A DNA stretch of 55,629 bases from an uncultured Eubacteriales bacterium (GCA_949289445.1 CASEOD010000162.1:1-55629); one strand, 5' to 3'. Shown: positions 23,623-33,457, numbered from the stretch's first letter. Notes: generated by a model not told the origin, from the sequence alone. Program-made: numbers and translations.

Positions 23623-26334
23623 TTATTTTCTTTCAATTTCAACCATATGGAAGCACTCGATAATATCGCCTTCTTTGATGTCGTTATAGGACTCAATACC
23701 GATACCGCACTCATATCCTGCGGCCACTTCCTTGGCATCATCCTTAAATCTCTTCAGGGAAGAAATCTTACCTTCATGGATTACGATGCCGTCGCGAACC
23801 AGTCTGATTTCTGCATTTCTGACAGCTTTTCCCTCCATAACATACGCGCCGCCGATAATTCCGACACCCGGAACCTTAAAGGTGGTTCTGATTTCCACTT
23901 TACCCAGAATTTCTTCTTTGAATTCAGGATCAAGCATTCCCTTCATGGCATTTTCCACGTCATCGATGACATCGTAGATAACTCTGTATGTCCTGATCTG
24001 GATATTTTCTCTGTCTGCCATGGTCTGTACCGCAGTGCTCGGTCTCACGTTGAAGCCGATAATGATGGCTCCCGCCGTGCCTGCCAGCATAACGTCGGAC
24101 TCGGTTACCGTACCCACACCGGTATGAATGATATTTACCTTTACGTTTTCGTTGTTCAGTTTTTCCAGAGATGATACCAGCGCGCCTACTGAACCCTGCA
24201 CATCGCCCTTGATAATCAGGTTCAGTTCCTTGACTTCGCCTTCCTGAATCTGGCTGAACAGTTTCTCCAAAGTAGTGCTTGCATTTCTTGCCAGCACTTC
24301 TTCTCTCAGCTTTTCTTTTCTGTGTTCCGCAATCTCTCTTGCGACTTTATCATCTTTTACAGCATTAAACTCATCGCCTGCCTGCGGAACGTCTGTAAGG
24401 CCCAGAATCTCCACTGCAGTGGCAGGACCTGCCTTTTTAATGGTCTTGCCCTTAAAATCAGTCATCAGTCTGATTCTTCCCGAGCAGGTTCCGGCAACGA
24501 CACTCTGTCCGCTCTGCAGGGTTCCGTTGGTTACCAGAAGGGTCGCAACAGGGCCCTTGGATTTATCCAGTCTTGCTTCAATCACAGAACCCATGGCCAG
24601 TCTGTTCGGATTTGCCTTCAGTTCCATCATCTCGGCCTGCAGCAGAATCATCTCCAGCAGATTTACAATCCCTTCTCCGGTCTTGGCGGATACAGGAACG
24701 CTGATAACATCGCCGCCCCAGTCTCCCACCAGAATACCGTGTTCAGTCAGATCCTGCTTTACTCTGTCAGGGTTTGCACCCGGTTTATCTATCTTGTTAA
24801 TTGCAACGATAATCGGTACATTCGCAGCCTTTGCGTGACTGATTGACTCTACTGTCTGCGGTTTTACACTGTCGTCAGCCGCAACAACCAGCACTGCGAT
24901 GTCTGTAACGTGAGCACCTCTGGCACGCATAGCTGTAAAGGCCTCATGACCGGGAGTATCCAGGAACACGATCTTCTGTCCGTTGATTCTGACTTCCGAT
25001 GCACCGATATGCTGTGTGATGCCGCCTGACTCAGATGCTGTCACATTGGTTTTTCTGATGGCATCAAGAAGTGATGTTTTACCGTGGTCAACATGACCCA
25101 TGACGGTGATAATCGGAGGTCTTGCCTTCAGATCTTCTTCTTTGTCTTCAAAGAGTTCCAGTCCTTCTTCTTCAGTTTCTTCCTCCACACTTCCGATGGC
25201 TACGCTGATGCCAAGTTCTTCCGCCAGGATCATCACGGTATCCTCATCGATATTCTGATTGATATTGGCCATGATACCCAGTTTCATCAGTGTCATAATC
25301 ACCTTGGAGGTGGATACTTCCGCCTGCTCGCAGAACCCTGCAACAGTAATCGGTACATTGATAACCACAGTACCTTCCGGCAGTACTTCTTCTTCAATTT
25401 CAGGCTCTGTCACCTGAGGCTTTGGCTTATTGTGTTTCTTTCTGGTCTGTTTCTCCAATGATTTTCTTTCCAGCTTCTCAAATTTATTCTTTTCTTTATC
25501 CTGTTTTTTCTTGGAATCGTCTCTTCTTCCGGGTTTGGTCTCCATTTTATCCATCTGAGGACGTTCTCTTCTCGTATTCTGTCCCCCTCTGTCATTTCTG
25601 GAGCCGTCTTTCCTGTCGTGACGTCCGCCGGTTCCGCGATTTGAACGTTCCTTTCTCTCCCCTTTGTCGTTTCTGTCATGTCTTTCTCCGCGGCTGTTTC
25701 TTTCATGATTTCTGCTGCCTTCCTTCTTGTCTCCCTGAACGTTTCTGTCGCGTTTTACGCCTTCTTTTTCTCTGACTTCTTTTCCGCCTTTATGTTCAGC
25801 TTTGTCAGCAGGCCGTTCTTTTTCCTTATTCGGAGCAGTCTCCACCGTCTCCTTCTTCGATGCAGTCTCCACTGCCTCCTGTTTCGGCGTCTCTGCAGTT
25901 TTTTTCTCAGCTTCCTCAACCGGTTTCTCCGCTCTCGGCACAGGAGTCCCTATCGGCGGTTTCGGTTTACTGCGGTTATCCAGTTCGGCCTTGTTAACCA
26001 CCGGCTTTCCTACCGGCGGTCTGTTCTTGCTGGCAAGATACTCTGTATCAACCACAGGCTTTCCTATCGGCGGTTTCGGCCGATTTGCAAGATTGGGTCT
26101 GACTGCCGCCCTGACAGTAACCCTTGGTTCTTCCTGACTTGTATTCCCCTTTTTCTTCGGCTCCGCCTTAACGATTTTAGTTTCCTTCTTAGCTCCCTTT
26201 ATTTTGTCGATATCTGCATCAGACAGTACGCTCATATGACTTGATACACTGATACCCAGCTGTTCGGCTCTTTCTTGGAGCGCTTTACTTGAAATATTCA
26301 TTTCTTTTGCCAGTTCATGTACTTTTTTTGTCAT
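23623..26334 (-). CDS. infB: Translation initiation factor IF-2
   Basis: GTPase that brings fMet-tRNA to the 30S subunit and promotes subunit joining; 903 residues. An IF2_N domain starts the protein. A long disordered Lys/Arg/Glu/Pro-rich linker follows, including three repeats of the PPIGKPVV type near residues 90-130. A second N-terminal domain comes next, then the G domain with GHVDHGKT (413-420), DTPGHEAF and NKIDKP, and domains II-IV. The ATG has GGGAGGTG upstream and overlaps the preceding gene by four bases. Confidence 0.97.
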   Translation of the reverse strand: MTKKVHELAKEMNISSKALQERAEQLGISVSSHMSVLSDADIDKIKGAKKETKIVKAEPKKKGNTSQEEPRVTVRAAVRPNLANRPKPPIGKPVVDTEYLASKNRPPVGKPVVNKAELDNRSKPKPPIGTPVPRAEKPVEEAEKKTAETPKQEAVETASKKETVETAPNKEKERPADKAEHKGGKEVREKEGVKRDRNVQGDKKEGSRNHERNSRGERHDRNDKGERKERSNRGTGGRHDRKDGSRNDRGGQNTRRERPQMDKMETKPGRRDDSKKKQDKEKNKFEKLERKSLEKQTRKKHNKPKPQVTEPEIEEEVLPEGTVVINVPITVAGFCEQAEVSTSKVIMTLMKLGIMANINQNIDEDTVMILAEELGISVAIGSVEEETEEEGLELFEDKEEDLKARPPIITVMGHVDHGKTSLLDAIRKTNVTASESGGITQHIGASEVRINGQKIVFLDTPGHEAFTAMRARGAHVTDIAVLVVAADDSVKPQTVESISHAKAANVPIIVAINKIDKPGANPDRVKQDLTEHGILVGDWGGDVISVPVSAKTGEGIVNLLEMILLQAEMMELKANPNRLAMGSVIEARLDKSKGPVATLLVTNGTLQSGQSVVAGTCSGRIRLMTDFKGKTIKKAGPATAVEILGLTDVPQAGDEFNAVKDDKVAREIAEHRKEKLREEVLARNASTTLEKLFSQIQEGEVKELNLIIKGDVQGSVGALVSSLEKLNNENVKVNIIHTGVGTVTESDVMLAGTAGAIIIGFNVRPSTAVQTMADRENIQIRTYRVIYDVIDDVENAMKGMLDPEFKEEILGKVEIRTTFKVPGVGIIGGAYVMEGKAVRNAEIRLVRDGIVIHEGKISSLKRFKDDAKEVAAGYECGIGIESYNDIKEGDIIECFHMVEIERK

Positions 26335-26666
26335 TCGAACACCTCCCTTTCTGATTGAATCAGGTCAATCTCCTTACAAATGATTTCCGCAAAGTGTCTG
26401 TCGGTAATTCCGAAAATACCTTTTCCCGGTTTCCCTGCAGCATGAGCCAGTTCTTCACTTTTTCCGAAAATCCTATATTCTATTTTGTATCTGCCGCATA
26501 ACTGCAGCATCTTTTTAATCGTGTTGTCCGCCAGGCCATCGGTCAGAATCAGAAGTTTCAGTTTTCTGCGTTCCATCATCAGACTGCAGGTGTTATAACC
26601 TGTCACCAGATTCCCGGAACGAGCCGCAAATCCCAAATAGCTGAAAAACTTTTGATCACTTTTCAT
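26331..26666 (-). CDS. L7Ae-family RNA-binding protein, YlxQ-like
   Basis: A 111-residue L7Ae/L30e/S12e/Gadd45 fold protein, probably binding kink-turn-like RNA. It starts with [19 protein letters not shown], the usual YlxQ beginning, followed by [12 protein letters not shown] and an acidic tail. It sits between rnpM (ylxR) and infB, the fixed position of ylxQ in Firmicutes. It overlaps infB by four bases and follows ylxR by 17 bases. The exact RNA target in Clostridia is unsettled. Confidence 0.9.
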   Translation of the reverse strand: MKSDQKFFSYLGFAARSGNLVTGYNTCSLMMERRKLKLLILTDGLADNTIKKMLQLCGRYKIEYRIFGKSEELAHAAGKPGKGIFGITDRHFAEIICKEIDLIQSEREVFE

Positions 26667-26683
26667 CTCTCTGCCTCCGTTCC

Positions 26684-26971
26684 TCAGCTTTCGTCTTTCT
26701 CTCCGCAGTCTCTCGCAAGCTCTTCAAAGATCCTGTCAACTTCGGACTGGTCAAGATTCTCTGTAAAATTTCTCTGCAGCGCTTTTTTCTTTCTGGCTTT
26801 TTCCAGACAATCTCTGCTTCCTCTGCAGAGGTACACGCCTCTTCCTTTTGCTCTTCCCGTCAAATCCACGGTCAGCGCTCCCTCATAACAGGCGATCCGT
26901 AACAGTTCCTGTTTCGGTCTGGATTCCATGCAGCCGATACAGCGCCTCATGGAGATTTTATTCTTCTTCAA
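26684..26971 (-). CDS. rnpM: YlxR-family RNA-binding protein (RnpM)
   Basis: A 95-residue protein of the YlxR fold, shown in Bacillus to bind and modulate RNase P RNA. The family signature MRRCIGC (8-14) is followed by KQELLRIA and GRAKGRGVYLC near residue 39. The start codon is TTG at 26971, overlapping the nusA end by 14 bases. It is preferred because the family normally has several residues before the MR.CxGC motif; an ATG at 26950 is the alternative. Confidence 0.9.
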   Translation of the reverse strand: MKKNKISMRRCIGCMESRPKQELLRIACYEGALTVDLTGRAKGRGVYLCRGSRDCLEKARKKKALQRNFTENLDQSEVDRIFEELARDCGEKDES

Positions 26972-28034
26972 CTTCTATGACCTCTTCTCCCTCTTCATTG
27001 CCTGCATACTGGGTATGACTCTTGATGTCGATCTTCCAGCCGCTGACCTTGGCTGCAAGTCTTACATTCTGTCCCTCTTTTCCAATAGCCAGAGAAAGCT
27101 GATAATCAGGCACTACCACTGTGGCATTCTTTTCTTCGTCCTCGATAATGACTTTTTCCACCTTGGCAGGACTCAGCACATTGGTGATCAGTTCTTCCGG
27201 ATCTTCACTCCAGGAAATGATGTCGATTTTCTCGCCGCCCAGTTCATCTACAACTGCCTGCACACGGCTTCCTCTGGTGCCGACACAGGCGCCTACCGGA
27301 TCCACATTAGGATCTTCAGAATATACGGCAATCTTGGTTCTGGAACCTGCCTCTCTGGAAATCCCTTTGATTTCAACCACTTCATCCTGAATTTCCGGAA
27401 CCTCCAGTTCAAAGAGACGTTTCACCAGACCGGGATGGGAGCGGGACAGGAATACCTGCGGCCCTTTGGTGGTCTTCTTGACATCCATAATATATACCTT
27501 CAGTCTTTCATTTACCTCAAAGTGCTCGCCGGGTATCTGCTCTCCCACGGACAGAATGCCTTCTGCCCGGCCCATATTGACAAAAATGGTTTCACCGCTC
27601 TTCCTCTGTACTATTCCGGTGACGATTTCACCCTGTCTTGTAATAAAATCGTCAAAGATCATGCCTCTCTCAGCTTCCCTGATGCGCTGCACCACAACCT
27701 GTTTTGCCGTCTGAGCTGCGATCCTGCCGAAATCTCTCGGTGTAACCTGAAACTCGATGGCATCTCCGATTTCATATCTCGGATCAATTTCCTGCGCCTC
27801 TTCCAGAGACATTTCAATCATATCGTCGTATACCTCTTCCACGATATCTTTTTTCATGAGTACAGCGATATCGCCTGTCTCTCTGTCGATATCCACCCTT
27901 ACGTTCTGAGAAGTGCCGTAGTTCTTCTTATAAGCAGAAACCAGTGCCGACTCAATCGCCTCAATCAGGATATCCTTTGAGATGTGTTTCTCCCTTTCCA
28001 GCTCGTCTATCGCTTCGATAAATTCTCTGTTCAT
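26958..28034 (-). CDS. nusA: Transcription termination/antitermination factor NusA
   Basis: RNA polymerase-bound factor controlling pausing, termination and antitermination. The 358-residue protein has the NusA N-terminal domain (MNREFIEAIDELEREK), an S1 domain around 135-200 and two KH domains with VGACVGTRGSRVQAVVDELGG and LAIGKEGQNVRLAAKVSGW. It ends in an acidic tail and lacks the C-terminal acidic repeats of Escherichia coli NusA, as is normal for Firmicutes. It lies 15 bases after rimP. Confidence 0.97.
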   Translation of the reverse strand: MNREFIEAIDELEREKHISKDILIEAIESALVSAYKKNYGTSQNVRVDIDRETGDIAVLMKKDIVEEVYDDMIEMSLEEAQEIDPRYEIGDAIEFQVTPRDFGRIAAQTAKQVVVQRIREAERGMIFDDFITRQGEIVTGIVQRKSGETIFVNMGRAEGILSVGEQIPGEHFEVNERLKVYIMDVKKTTKGPQVFLSRSHPGLVKRLFELEVPEIQDEVVEIKGISREAGSRTKIAVYSEDPNVDPVGACVGTRGSRVQAVVDELGGEKIDIISWSEDPEELITNVLSPAKVEKVIIEDEEKNATVVVPDYQLSLAIGKEGQNVRLAAKVSGWKIDIKSHTQYAGNEEGEEVIEVEEE

Positions 28035-28049
28035 TTGTCTTTGCCCTCC

Positions 28050-28529
28050 TTAGAAAACCACTGCCAGGCTGGTTTTTGATACCTGGTCCAGCGGGAACTT
28101 CCATTCCTTATCCTTTTCATCTCTGATGATGACGCATCCGTCAATCAGTCCGACGAGGATGCCTTCAAACTGTTTGCGTCCGTCAACGCCTTTATATAAT
28201 TTCACTTCTACCGGGCGGCCTGCGTATTTTTCATAGTGGCGCGGAGTCAGAAGCGGTCTGTCCATACCCGGTGAGGAAACCTCCAGATAATAATTCTGCT
28301 CAATCGGATCCGTCTGATCCAGTGCATCGCTTAAGAATCTGCTGACTTTTTCACAGTCGTCGGTACTTACATATTCTTCTTCCTCAGCCGAAATCCTGTC
28401 GATATACACGCGCAGAAACCAGTCTTTTCCTTCCTTGATAAATTCAACATGATAAAGCTCAAGGCCGTTTTCTGTCAGAAACTCTGCTGCAGTTTCCTCG
28501 ATAATCTCTTTGATTTTTTTCTTTGCCAT
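28050..28529 (-). CDS. rimP: Ribosome maturation factor RimP
   Basis: Helps mature the 30S subunit; 159 residues with an N-terminal alpha-beta domain and a C-terminal SH3-like domain. Recognisable parts are ELYHVEFIKEG, LRVYIDR, STDDCEKVSRFLSDALD, YYLEVSSPGMDRPL and LDQVSKTSLAV. The ATG at 28529 is preferred to one eight codons earlier because AGAAAGG lies at suitable distance. It is the first gene of the long rimP-to-ribF operon. Confidence 0.95.
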   Translation of the reverse strand: MAKKKIKEIIEETAAEFLTENGLELYHVEFIKEGKDWFLRVYIDRISAEEEEYVSTDDCEKVSRFLSDALDQTDPIEQNYYLEVSSPGMDRPLLTPRHYEKYAGRPVEVKLYKGVDGRKQFEGILVGLIDGCVIIRDEKDKEWKFPLDQVSKTSLAVVF

Positions 28530-28579
28530 CTGCTGCCTTTCTGCAGCCTGCATCAGTCAGGTCTGCCCAAACAAAACTG

Positions 28580-28604
28580 AAAGAGTGGGTTTTGCCCACT
28601 CTTT
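28580..28604 (-). promoter_or_regulatory. Leader hairpin of the rimP-nusA-infB operon
   Basis: AAAGAGTGGG/CCCACTCTTT ten-base-pair stem with a five-base loop, followed by CAGUUUUGUUU in the leftward RNA. It lies between promoter and rimP and could work as an attenuator, perhaps for feedback by the NusA made downstream. Confidence 0.5.
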
Positions 28605-28635
28605 CTGCTCTACATAACAAATTTCGTACGTATAT

Positions 28636-28664
28636 ATATTAGCATATTCTGCATCCCATGTCAA
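28636..28664 (-). promoter_or_regulatory. Promoter of the rimP-nusA-infB-ribF operon
   Basis: Leftward TTGACA (28659-28664), 17-base spacer, TAATAT (28636-28641). Confidence 0.8.
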
Positions 28665-28718
28665 ATACTACTTTTCAGTTTCTTTTGTGATCTTGTCACA
28701 GAAAACTTTTCCCCTCTC

Positions 28719-28727
28719 TGCTACAAT
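28719..28727 (+). promoter_or_regulatory. Extended -10 promoter of trxA
   Basis: TGCTACAAT, an extended -10 element, without a well-spaced -35. About 58 bases before the trxA start. Confidence 0.4.
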
Positions 28728-28784
28728 ACAGTCATACTAAAAACAAATAAAAACTTAACCGGTAAATAACAGGAGGTAATCGTT

Positions 28785-29096
28785 ATGACAGTTATAAATA
28801 TCAATAAAAATAATTTTCAGGAAGAAGTTCTCAACAGTGATAAACCCGTACTGCTGGATTTCTGGGCAGGCTGGTGCGGTCCGTGCCGTATGGTAAGCCC
28901 TGTTGTGGATGAAATTGCCGAGGAAAGAAACGACATCAAAGTATGCAAGATCAATGTGGATGAACAGCAGGAACTGGCAGCTTCTTTCGGCGTTATGAGT
29001 ATCCCTACACTGGTAGTCATGAAAAACGGCAAAATTGTAAATCAGTCTGCCGGAGCAAGGCCAAAAGCACAGATTCTGCAGATGCTGCAGGTGTAA
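28785..29096 (+). CDS. trxA: Thioredoxin
   Basis: A 103-residue thioredoxin, a general cytosolic disulfide reductant. The active site WCGPCRM (Cys29 and Cys32) and the cis-proline loop SIPTLVVMKNGK are complete. AGGAGG precedes the ATG. It heads a rightward three-gene redox unit with a rhodanese protein (17 bases later) and a CoA-disulfide reductase-type flavoprotein. No thioredoxin reductase gene is adjacent, so the large flavoprotein may have a related role. Confidence 0.96.
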   Translation: MTVININKNNFQEEVLNSDKPVLLDFWAGWCGPCRMVSPVVDEIAEERNDIKVCKINVDEQQELAASFGVMSIPTLVVMKNGKIVNQSAGARPKAQILQMLQV

Positions 29097-29112
29097 AGGG
29101 GAGTGAGAACGC

Positions 29113-29433
29113 ATGGGTCTGTTCAGTTTTTTAACAGGACCTGACATCAATCAGGGTATCAGCCAATACCGGGATACGGCCGATGCAGTGCTGCTGGATG
29201 TAAGAACCCCTGAAGAGTACATGAGCGGCCATATTCCGGAAAGTATGAATCTGCCCCTTCAGGATATTTCAGAAGCAGAAAAGCATCTGACGGATAAGAG
29301 GACGCCTCTGTTTGTATACTGTCTCAGCGGCGCACGCAGCCGGCAGGCAGTCTCAGTCCTTGTTGAAATGGGATATGAAGCCGTTACAAATATCGGCGGC
29401 ATCAGCAGTTATAAAGGAAAGGTAGTGAAATAG
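29113..29433 (+). CDS. Single-domain rhodanese-like protein
   Basis: A 106-residue sulfurtransferase domain. It has LLDVRTPEEYMSGHIP (the CH2A-type region) and the active loop YCLSGARSR with the persulfide-forming Cys near residue 70. Such proteins carry sulfane sulfur between thiosulfate, persulfides and thiols such as CoA. GGGGAGTGAG precedes the ATG. It is directly followed, one base later, by the CoA-disulfide reductase-type gene, implying shared sulfur chemistry. Confidence 0.92.
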   Translation: MGLFSFLTGPDINQGISQYRDTADAVLLDVRTPEEYMSGHIPESMNLPLQDISEAEKHLTDKRTPLFVYCLSGARSRQAVSVLVEMGYEAVTNIGGISSYKGKVVK

Positions 29434-29434
29434 A

Positions 29435-31132
29435 ATGAAAATTGTAATAGTAGGCGGTGTGGCGGGCGGCGCAACCGCTGCCGCCCGCATCCGCAGACTT
29501 GACGAAAATGCGCAGATCATTGTCTTTGAACGTTCAGGATTTGTTTCCTATGCCAACTGCGGTCTGCCTTATTATATCGGCGGCGTGATCACAGATCCTG
29601 AAGAGCTGACACTCCAGACTCCGGAAAGTTTCCGCAGACGGTTTCATATCGATATGCGGGTTCGCCACGAAGTGACAGCCATTCATCCTGATAAAAAGAC
29701 GGTCTCAGTACGGAACCTGATCACAGGCGATGAATTTGAGGAAAGCTATGACAAGCTTCTTCTGTCTCCGGGCGCAAAACCGGTAAAACCGCCGATTTCA
29801 GGCAAAACTCCTGACAGGCTGTTTACACTGCGTACTGTGGAAGACACTCTCGCAATCCGCAGCTTTATCGAAAAAGAAAAGCCGAAAACCGCAATCCTTG
29901 CAGGCGGAGGTTTCATCGGACTGGAACTTGCAGAAAATCTCTGCGAGCTGGGAGTTTCCGTCACAATCATTCAGCGGCCGGATCACCTTTTGACACCACT
30001 GGATGGAGACATGGCATCCTTCATTCACAGCAAGATGCGCGAACATGGCGTCAATTTGAAATTCGGCGCTTCTGTGGAAGGATTTGAACAAGAAAAAAAC
30101 GGCATAAAAGTTCTCTTAAAAGAAGAAGCTCCTTTACAGGCTGACATGGCAATTCTGGCAATCGGCGTAGCCCCTGATACCCGTCTTGCGGAAGAAGCGG
30201 GACTCAGACTGGGTATGAAAAAAACCATTGAAGTCAATGAACGAATGGAAACTTCTGCTCCGGACATTTATGCAGTGGGAGATGCCGTGCAGGTAAAACA
30301 CTATATTACGAAAAACAATGCTGTTATCTCCCTGGCGGGGCCTGCCAATAAGCAGGGGCGCATCGCAGCGGACAATATGTGCGGAAAAGAAAGTGTCTAC
30401 CGCGGTTCTCAGGGGTCCTCAGTCATTAAAATCTTTGACCTGACAGCCGCATCCACTGGAATCAATGAGACCGCTGCCAAACAGTCCGGTATCCGGTATG
30501 ACAAAGTATATCTGTCTCCTGCAAATCATGCAGGCTATTATCCCGGCGGCAAAACCATGTCCATGAAAGTTCTCTTTGAAAAAGACACATACAGGCTGCT
30601 GGGAGCACAGATCGTCGGTTATGAAGGGGTAGACAAGAGAATCGATGTGCTGGCAGCTGCCATGAGAGCAGAACTTTCCGCGCCTGAACTTGCTGAACTT
30701 GATCTGGCTTATGCGCCTCCTTATTCCTCAGCCAAAGATCCGGTCAATATGGCCGGCTTTATCATCGAAAATCTGGCAGACGGCAGACTCAAACAGTTCT
30801 ATCCGGAAGAGGTAGACACTCTGCCCCGTGACGGAAGTATCACAATTCTGGATGTCCGTACTGAAGAAGAATATACACAAGGTCATGTAGAAGGCTCCTG
30901 TCATATCCCGGTGGATGAACTCCGTGAACGAATCAGCGAGATCGATCTCACCAAACCTCTTTATGTTATCTGTCAGAGTGGACTCCGCAGCTATCTTGCC
31001 TGCTGCATTCTGAATCAGCATGGTGCTGACTGCTATAATCTTTCCGGTGGATATCGGTTTTATCAGACGGTCATCAAAGAACAGGCAGCTTCCGAAACGG
31101 CGCTTCCCTGCGGATTTGAACAGAAAAAATAG
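29435..31132 (+). CDS. CoA-disulfide reductase-type flavoprotein with C-terminal rhodanese domain
   Basis: A 565-residue fusion. The N-terminal two-thirds are a pyridine nucleotide-disulfide oxidoreductase: FAD loop VGGVAGGATAAAR, redox-active Cys42 in SYANCGLPYYIGG as in CoA-disulfide reductase, NAD(P)H loop AGGGFIGLELAENL and second FAD motif YAVGDAV. A C-terminal rhodanese domain follows from about residue 465, with VRTEEEYTQGHVEG and Cys513 in CQSGLRS. Known relatives reduce CoA disulfide, CoA persulfide or polysulfide. With trxA and the lone rhodanese it forms a sulfane-sulfur/redox unit. Confidence 0.93.
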   Translation: MKIVIVGGVAGGATAAARIRRLDENAQIIVFERSGFVSYANCGLPYYIGGVITDPEELTLQTPESFRRRFHIDMRVRHEVTAIHPDKKTVSVRNLITGDEFEESYDKLLLSPGAKPVKPPISGKTPDRLFTLRTVEDTLAIRSFIEKEKPKTAILAGGGFIGLELAENLCELGVSVTIIQRPDHLLTPLDGDMASFIHSKMREHGVNLKFGASVEGFEQEKNGIKVLLKEEAPLQADMAILAIGVAPDTRLAEEAGLRLGMKKTIEVNERMETSAPDIYAVGDAVQVKHYITKNNAVISLAGPANKQGRIAADNMCGKESVYRGSQGSSVIKIFDLTAASTGINETAAKQSGIRYDKVYLSPANHAGYYPGGKTMSMKVLFEKDTYRLLGAQIVGYEGVDKRIDVLAAAMRAELSAPELAELDLAYAPPYSSAKDPVNMAGFIIENLADGRLKQFYPEEVDTLPRDGSITILDVRTEEEYTQGHVEGSCHIPVDELRERISEIDLTKPLYVICQSGLRSYLACCILNQHGADCYNLSGGYRFYQTVIKEQAASETALPCGFEQKK

Positions 31133-31224
31133 CCGGCCGGGGAAGAACACCGGTTTAAAGGCAGACAGTTTCTTATAAAACTGTTTCTGCCCGCGCTGCG
31201 ATGGAAAGGCATCGAAAATATCTG

Positions 31225-31272
31225 AAAAAAAAAACATGGCGGAATACTTTCACATAAGGTTTCCGTCATGTT
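31225..31272 (-). terminator. Second leftward terminator after the Crp-type gene
   Basis: Arms 31233-31244 and 31261-31272 (twelve pairs, one G-U), followed in the leftward RNA by a run of ten U (31225-31234). Confidence 0.7.
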
Positions 31273-31284
31273 CCGTTTACAGGA

Positions 31285-31318
31285 ATAAAAATTTCAATCT
31301 GATAATTCTTTATCAGAT
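31285..31318 (-). terminator. First leftward terminator of the Crp-type gene
   Basis: ATCTGATAA/TTATCAGAT nine-pair stem (31297-31305 and 31310-31318), four-base loop, then UGAAAUUUUUAUU. Confidence 0.65.
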
Positions 31319-31336
31319 TACATCATCCCACCTTTT

Positions 31337-31999
31337 TTAATCCTGACCGCAAAGTTTCAGGAGCCCGTCCTCATCTAAGATTTCCACAACACCTCTGGAC
31401 AGTTCCACCAGTCCTTCGCTTTTAAAATACCTGAGCATCCGGGTTACCACTTCTCTGGCGGTCCCCAGGTGTGAGGCTATTTTTTCATGGGTAATCCGCA
31501 GCTCACCGGTCTCCTCTATCCTGCTCTCTTCCAGCAGAAACTCAGCCAGCCTTCTGTCAAAACTCTGCCACATAATCCTCTCAACAAGCCACATCACCTC
31601 TGAAAATCTGCTGGCCATAATCTGATTGGTATAATTTGCCAGAGGCGCTGATTCCTCCATCACCTTTGCATATACCTGAGGAGAAATGATCCGGATTTCC
31701 GAATCTTTTTCTGCTTCTATGGTGATATCAAACTGTATACTGTTCATCATACATGAGGCAGAGAACAGACAGATATCTCTCTCAAACAGCCGGTAAATGG
31801 TAACCTCTCTCCCGTCTTCCGACAGAATATAGGCTCTCAGCTGTCCGGAGCAGACCAGCAAAAGGCCCAGGCACTCTTCCTCGCCTCCCCGCAGCACCGT
31901 ATTTTTTTTCACCTGACGCACAGCGGTTCCTTCTGACAGCATCTTCTGATGTAACGGGGAAAGCTTGTGCCAAACGGGAAAATATTCCTCAAAATTCAT
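31337..31999 (-). CDS. Crp/Fnr-family transcriptional regulator
   Basis: A 220-residue regulator: N-terminal cyclic-nucleotide-binding-like beta-barrel and C-terminal winged helix (THEKIASHLGTAREVVTRML near 170-190). Four cysteines lie in the sensor half: Cys43, Cys50, Cys77 and Cys83 (LFSASCMM). They allow a redox or iron-sulfur role, though the spacing is not that of classical Fnr. The ATG at 31999 has AGGAAAC upstream. It faces the trxA-rhodanese-CoA reductase unit, which may be its target; that link is inference. Confidence 0.9.
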   Translation of the reverse strand: MNFEEYFPVWHKLSPLHQKMLSEGTAVRQVKKNTVLRGGEEECLGLLLVCSGQLRAYILSEDGREVTIYRLFERDICLFSASCMMNSIQFDITIEAEKDSEIRIISPQVYAKVMEESAPLANYTNQIMASRFSEVMWLVERIMWQSFDRRLAEFLLEESRIEETGELRITHEKIASHLGTAREVVTRMLRYFKSEGLVELSRGVVEILDEDGLLKLCGQD

Positions 32000-32120
32000 A
32001 ATCTGTTTCCTTTTCTGACCGGTTTCTTTTTCATTGAGGCAGTTCACTTCAATCTGCCTGCTACCAGTATATCTCAGTACCGGCTTTTACGCAAGAAAAA
32101 CAAAAGACAAGGTGTTCCGG

Positions 32121-32149
32121 TTGACGATCTGTTGGGTGTATTATATAAT
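32121..32149 (+). promoter_or_regulatory. Near-consensus promoter of the flavoprotein gene
   Basis: TTGACG (32121-32126), 17-base spacer, TATAAT (32144-32149). Confidence 0.8.
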
Positions 32150-32191
32150 TTTTACAGTCTGCCTGTGAGAAAGGAAGTGAATTTTCTTTAT

Positions 32192-33457
32192 ATGATTTAT
32201 GACTGTATTATTGTCGGGGCAGGAGCCGCGGGTCTGTTCTGCGGAGCTGTTTTTCAGTCTGACTGTAAAATCAATGGGCTGATTCTGGAAAAAACAGGCC
32301 GTCCCGGTACCAAGCTGCTGATGAGCGGCGGCGGACAGTGTAACATCACCCATGACGGATCTATCAAGGACTTTATCGAAAAATACGGTAAAAACGGCGG
32401 TAAAATCAGAAGCTGCCTGTATAAATACAATAACCTGCATCTGATGGAATTTCTTCGTCAGGGCGGTGTTCCCACTGTTGTCAGAGACGACGGAAAGGTC
32501 TTTCCTCAATCGATGAAGGCTTCTGACATTCTCCATCTGCTGCTGAAAAGATCCGCCGAAAAGGGATTCAAACTGCTGACAGATACGCCCGTCACTTCTC
32601 TGAAAGAAAAGGTGAAGCCGGGAGAAGCATCTCTGTCTCAGAAAGCTCCGGAGCCTGCCTCAAACCTCTGGCAGGTGAATACTCCGAAAGGAAGTTTTGT
32701 CTGCCGTCACCTGATCATCGCTACCGGTGGCTGTTCCTATCCTTCCAGCGGTTCCGACGGTTCCATGCTTCAGATTCTGCAGCGTGATCCGGGAATCCGG
32801 CTGATTGAGCCCCGGCCTGCTTTGACACCTGTATTTGCCGAGAACTATCCTTACGGCCATCTTTCCGGCATTTCTTTTCCCCGGGCGGGACTTCAGGTCT
32901 ACAGCGGGACAACCGGAAAAAGAATTGCGCAGGGCTGTGGTCCCCTGCTGCTGACTCATGAAAACTTTTCCGGCCCTTTAATTTTGAATTTTTCAAAAGA
33001 TATTACAAAAAATGATAAAATTGTGTTAAACTATTTATATCCATGTGATAAAACGGTGGTGCTGGACAGACTAAACAGAGCAGCAAAACACAGCAAGGCT
33101 TCAACTGCCGGCATCATCAGCAGAGAATTTGGGCTGCCGAAAAATTTTGCCACTGCGGTTGCGTTAAAATCCGGCGCTTCAGCAAAGGCTGCTGCGGCAA
33201 ATTTAACAGAGGACACTTATACGGTCAAGGCTTTAGGCGATTTTCAGAAAGCCATGGTCACGACAGGAGGAGCGGATCTCTCACAAATCAACTGCCGAAC
33301 CATGGAATGTAAAGATCACCCCGGCCTCTTTCTCATCGGAGAGGTGCTGGATGTGGACGGAGCAACCGGAGGCTATAACCTTCAGTTTGCCTATTCTTCA
33401 GCCTGTGCAGCAGCCGCTGCGCTTCAGGGACCGTTAAGAACAGAACAGGAGGAATGA
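32192..33457 (+). CDS. NAD(P)/FAD-dependent oxidoreductase, HI0933/YhiN/BaiN family
   Basis: A 421-residue flavoprotein of the HI0933 family. The FAD loop is VGAGAAGLFCG near residue 8, KLLMSGGGQCNITHDG is the family signature near 42-57, and the C-terminal FAD contact is LDVDGATGGYNLQFAYSSACAA. BaiN of bile-acid-dehydroxylating Clostridia belongs here, but most members have unknown reactions, so a bile acid role is not claimed. The ATG at 32192 fits the promoter, leaving a leader of about 36 bases, and the FAD strand begins at once; longer frames run back through the promoter. Confidence 0.9.
   Translation: MIYDCIIVGAGAAGLFCGAVFQSDCKINGLILEKTGRPGTKLLMSGGGQCNITHDGSIKDFIEKYGKNGGKIRSCLYKYNNLHLMEFLRQGGVPTVVRDDGKVFPQSMKASDILHLLLKRSAEKGFKLLTDTPVTSLKEKVKPGEASLSQKAPEPASNLWQVNTPKGSFVCRHLIIATGGCSYPSSGSDGSMLQILQRDPGIRLIEPRPALTPVFAENYPYGHLSGISFPRAGLQVYSGTTGKRIAQGCGPLLLTHENFSGPLILNFSKDITKNDKIVLNYLYPCDKTVVLDRLNRAAKHSKASTAGIISREFGLPKNFATAVALKSGASAKAAAANLTEDTYTVKALGDFQKAMVTTGGADLSQINCRTMECKDHPGLFLIGEVLDVDGATGGYNLQFAYSSACAAAAALQGPLRTEQEE

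Noticed and set aside
26928..27980. Open frame of 350 codons on the + strand
   Set aside because: Antisense to nusA and rnpM; no domain, no ribosome site.
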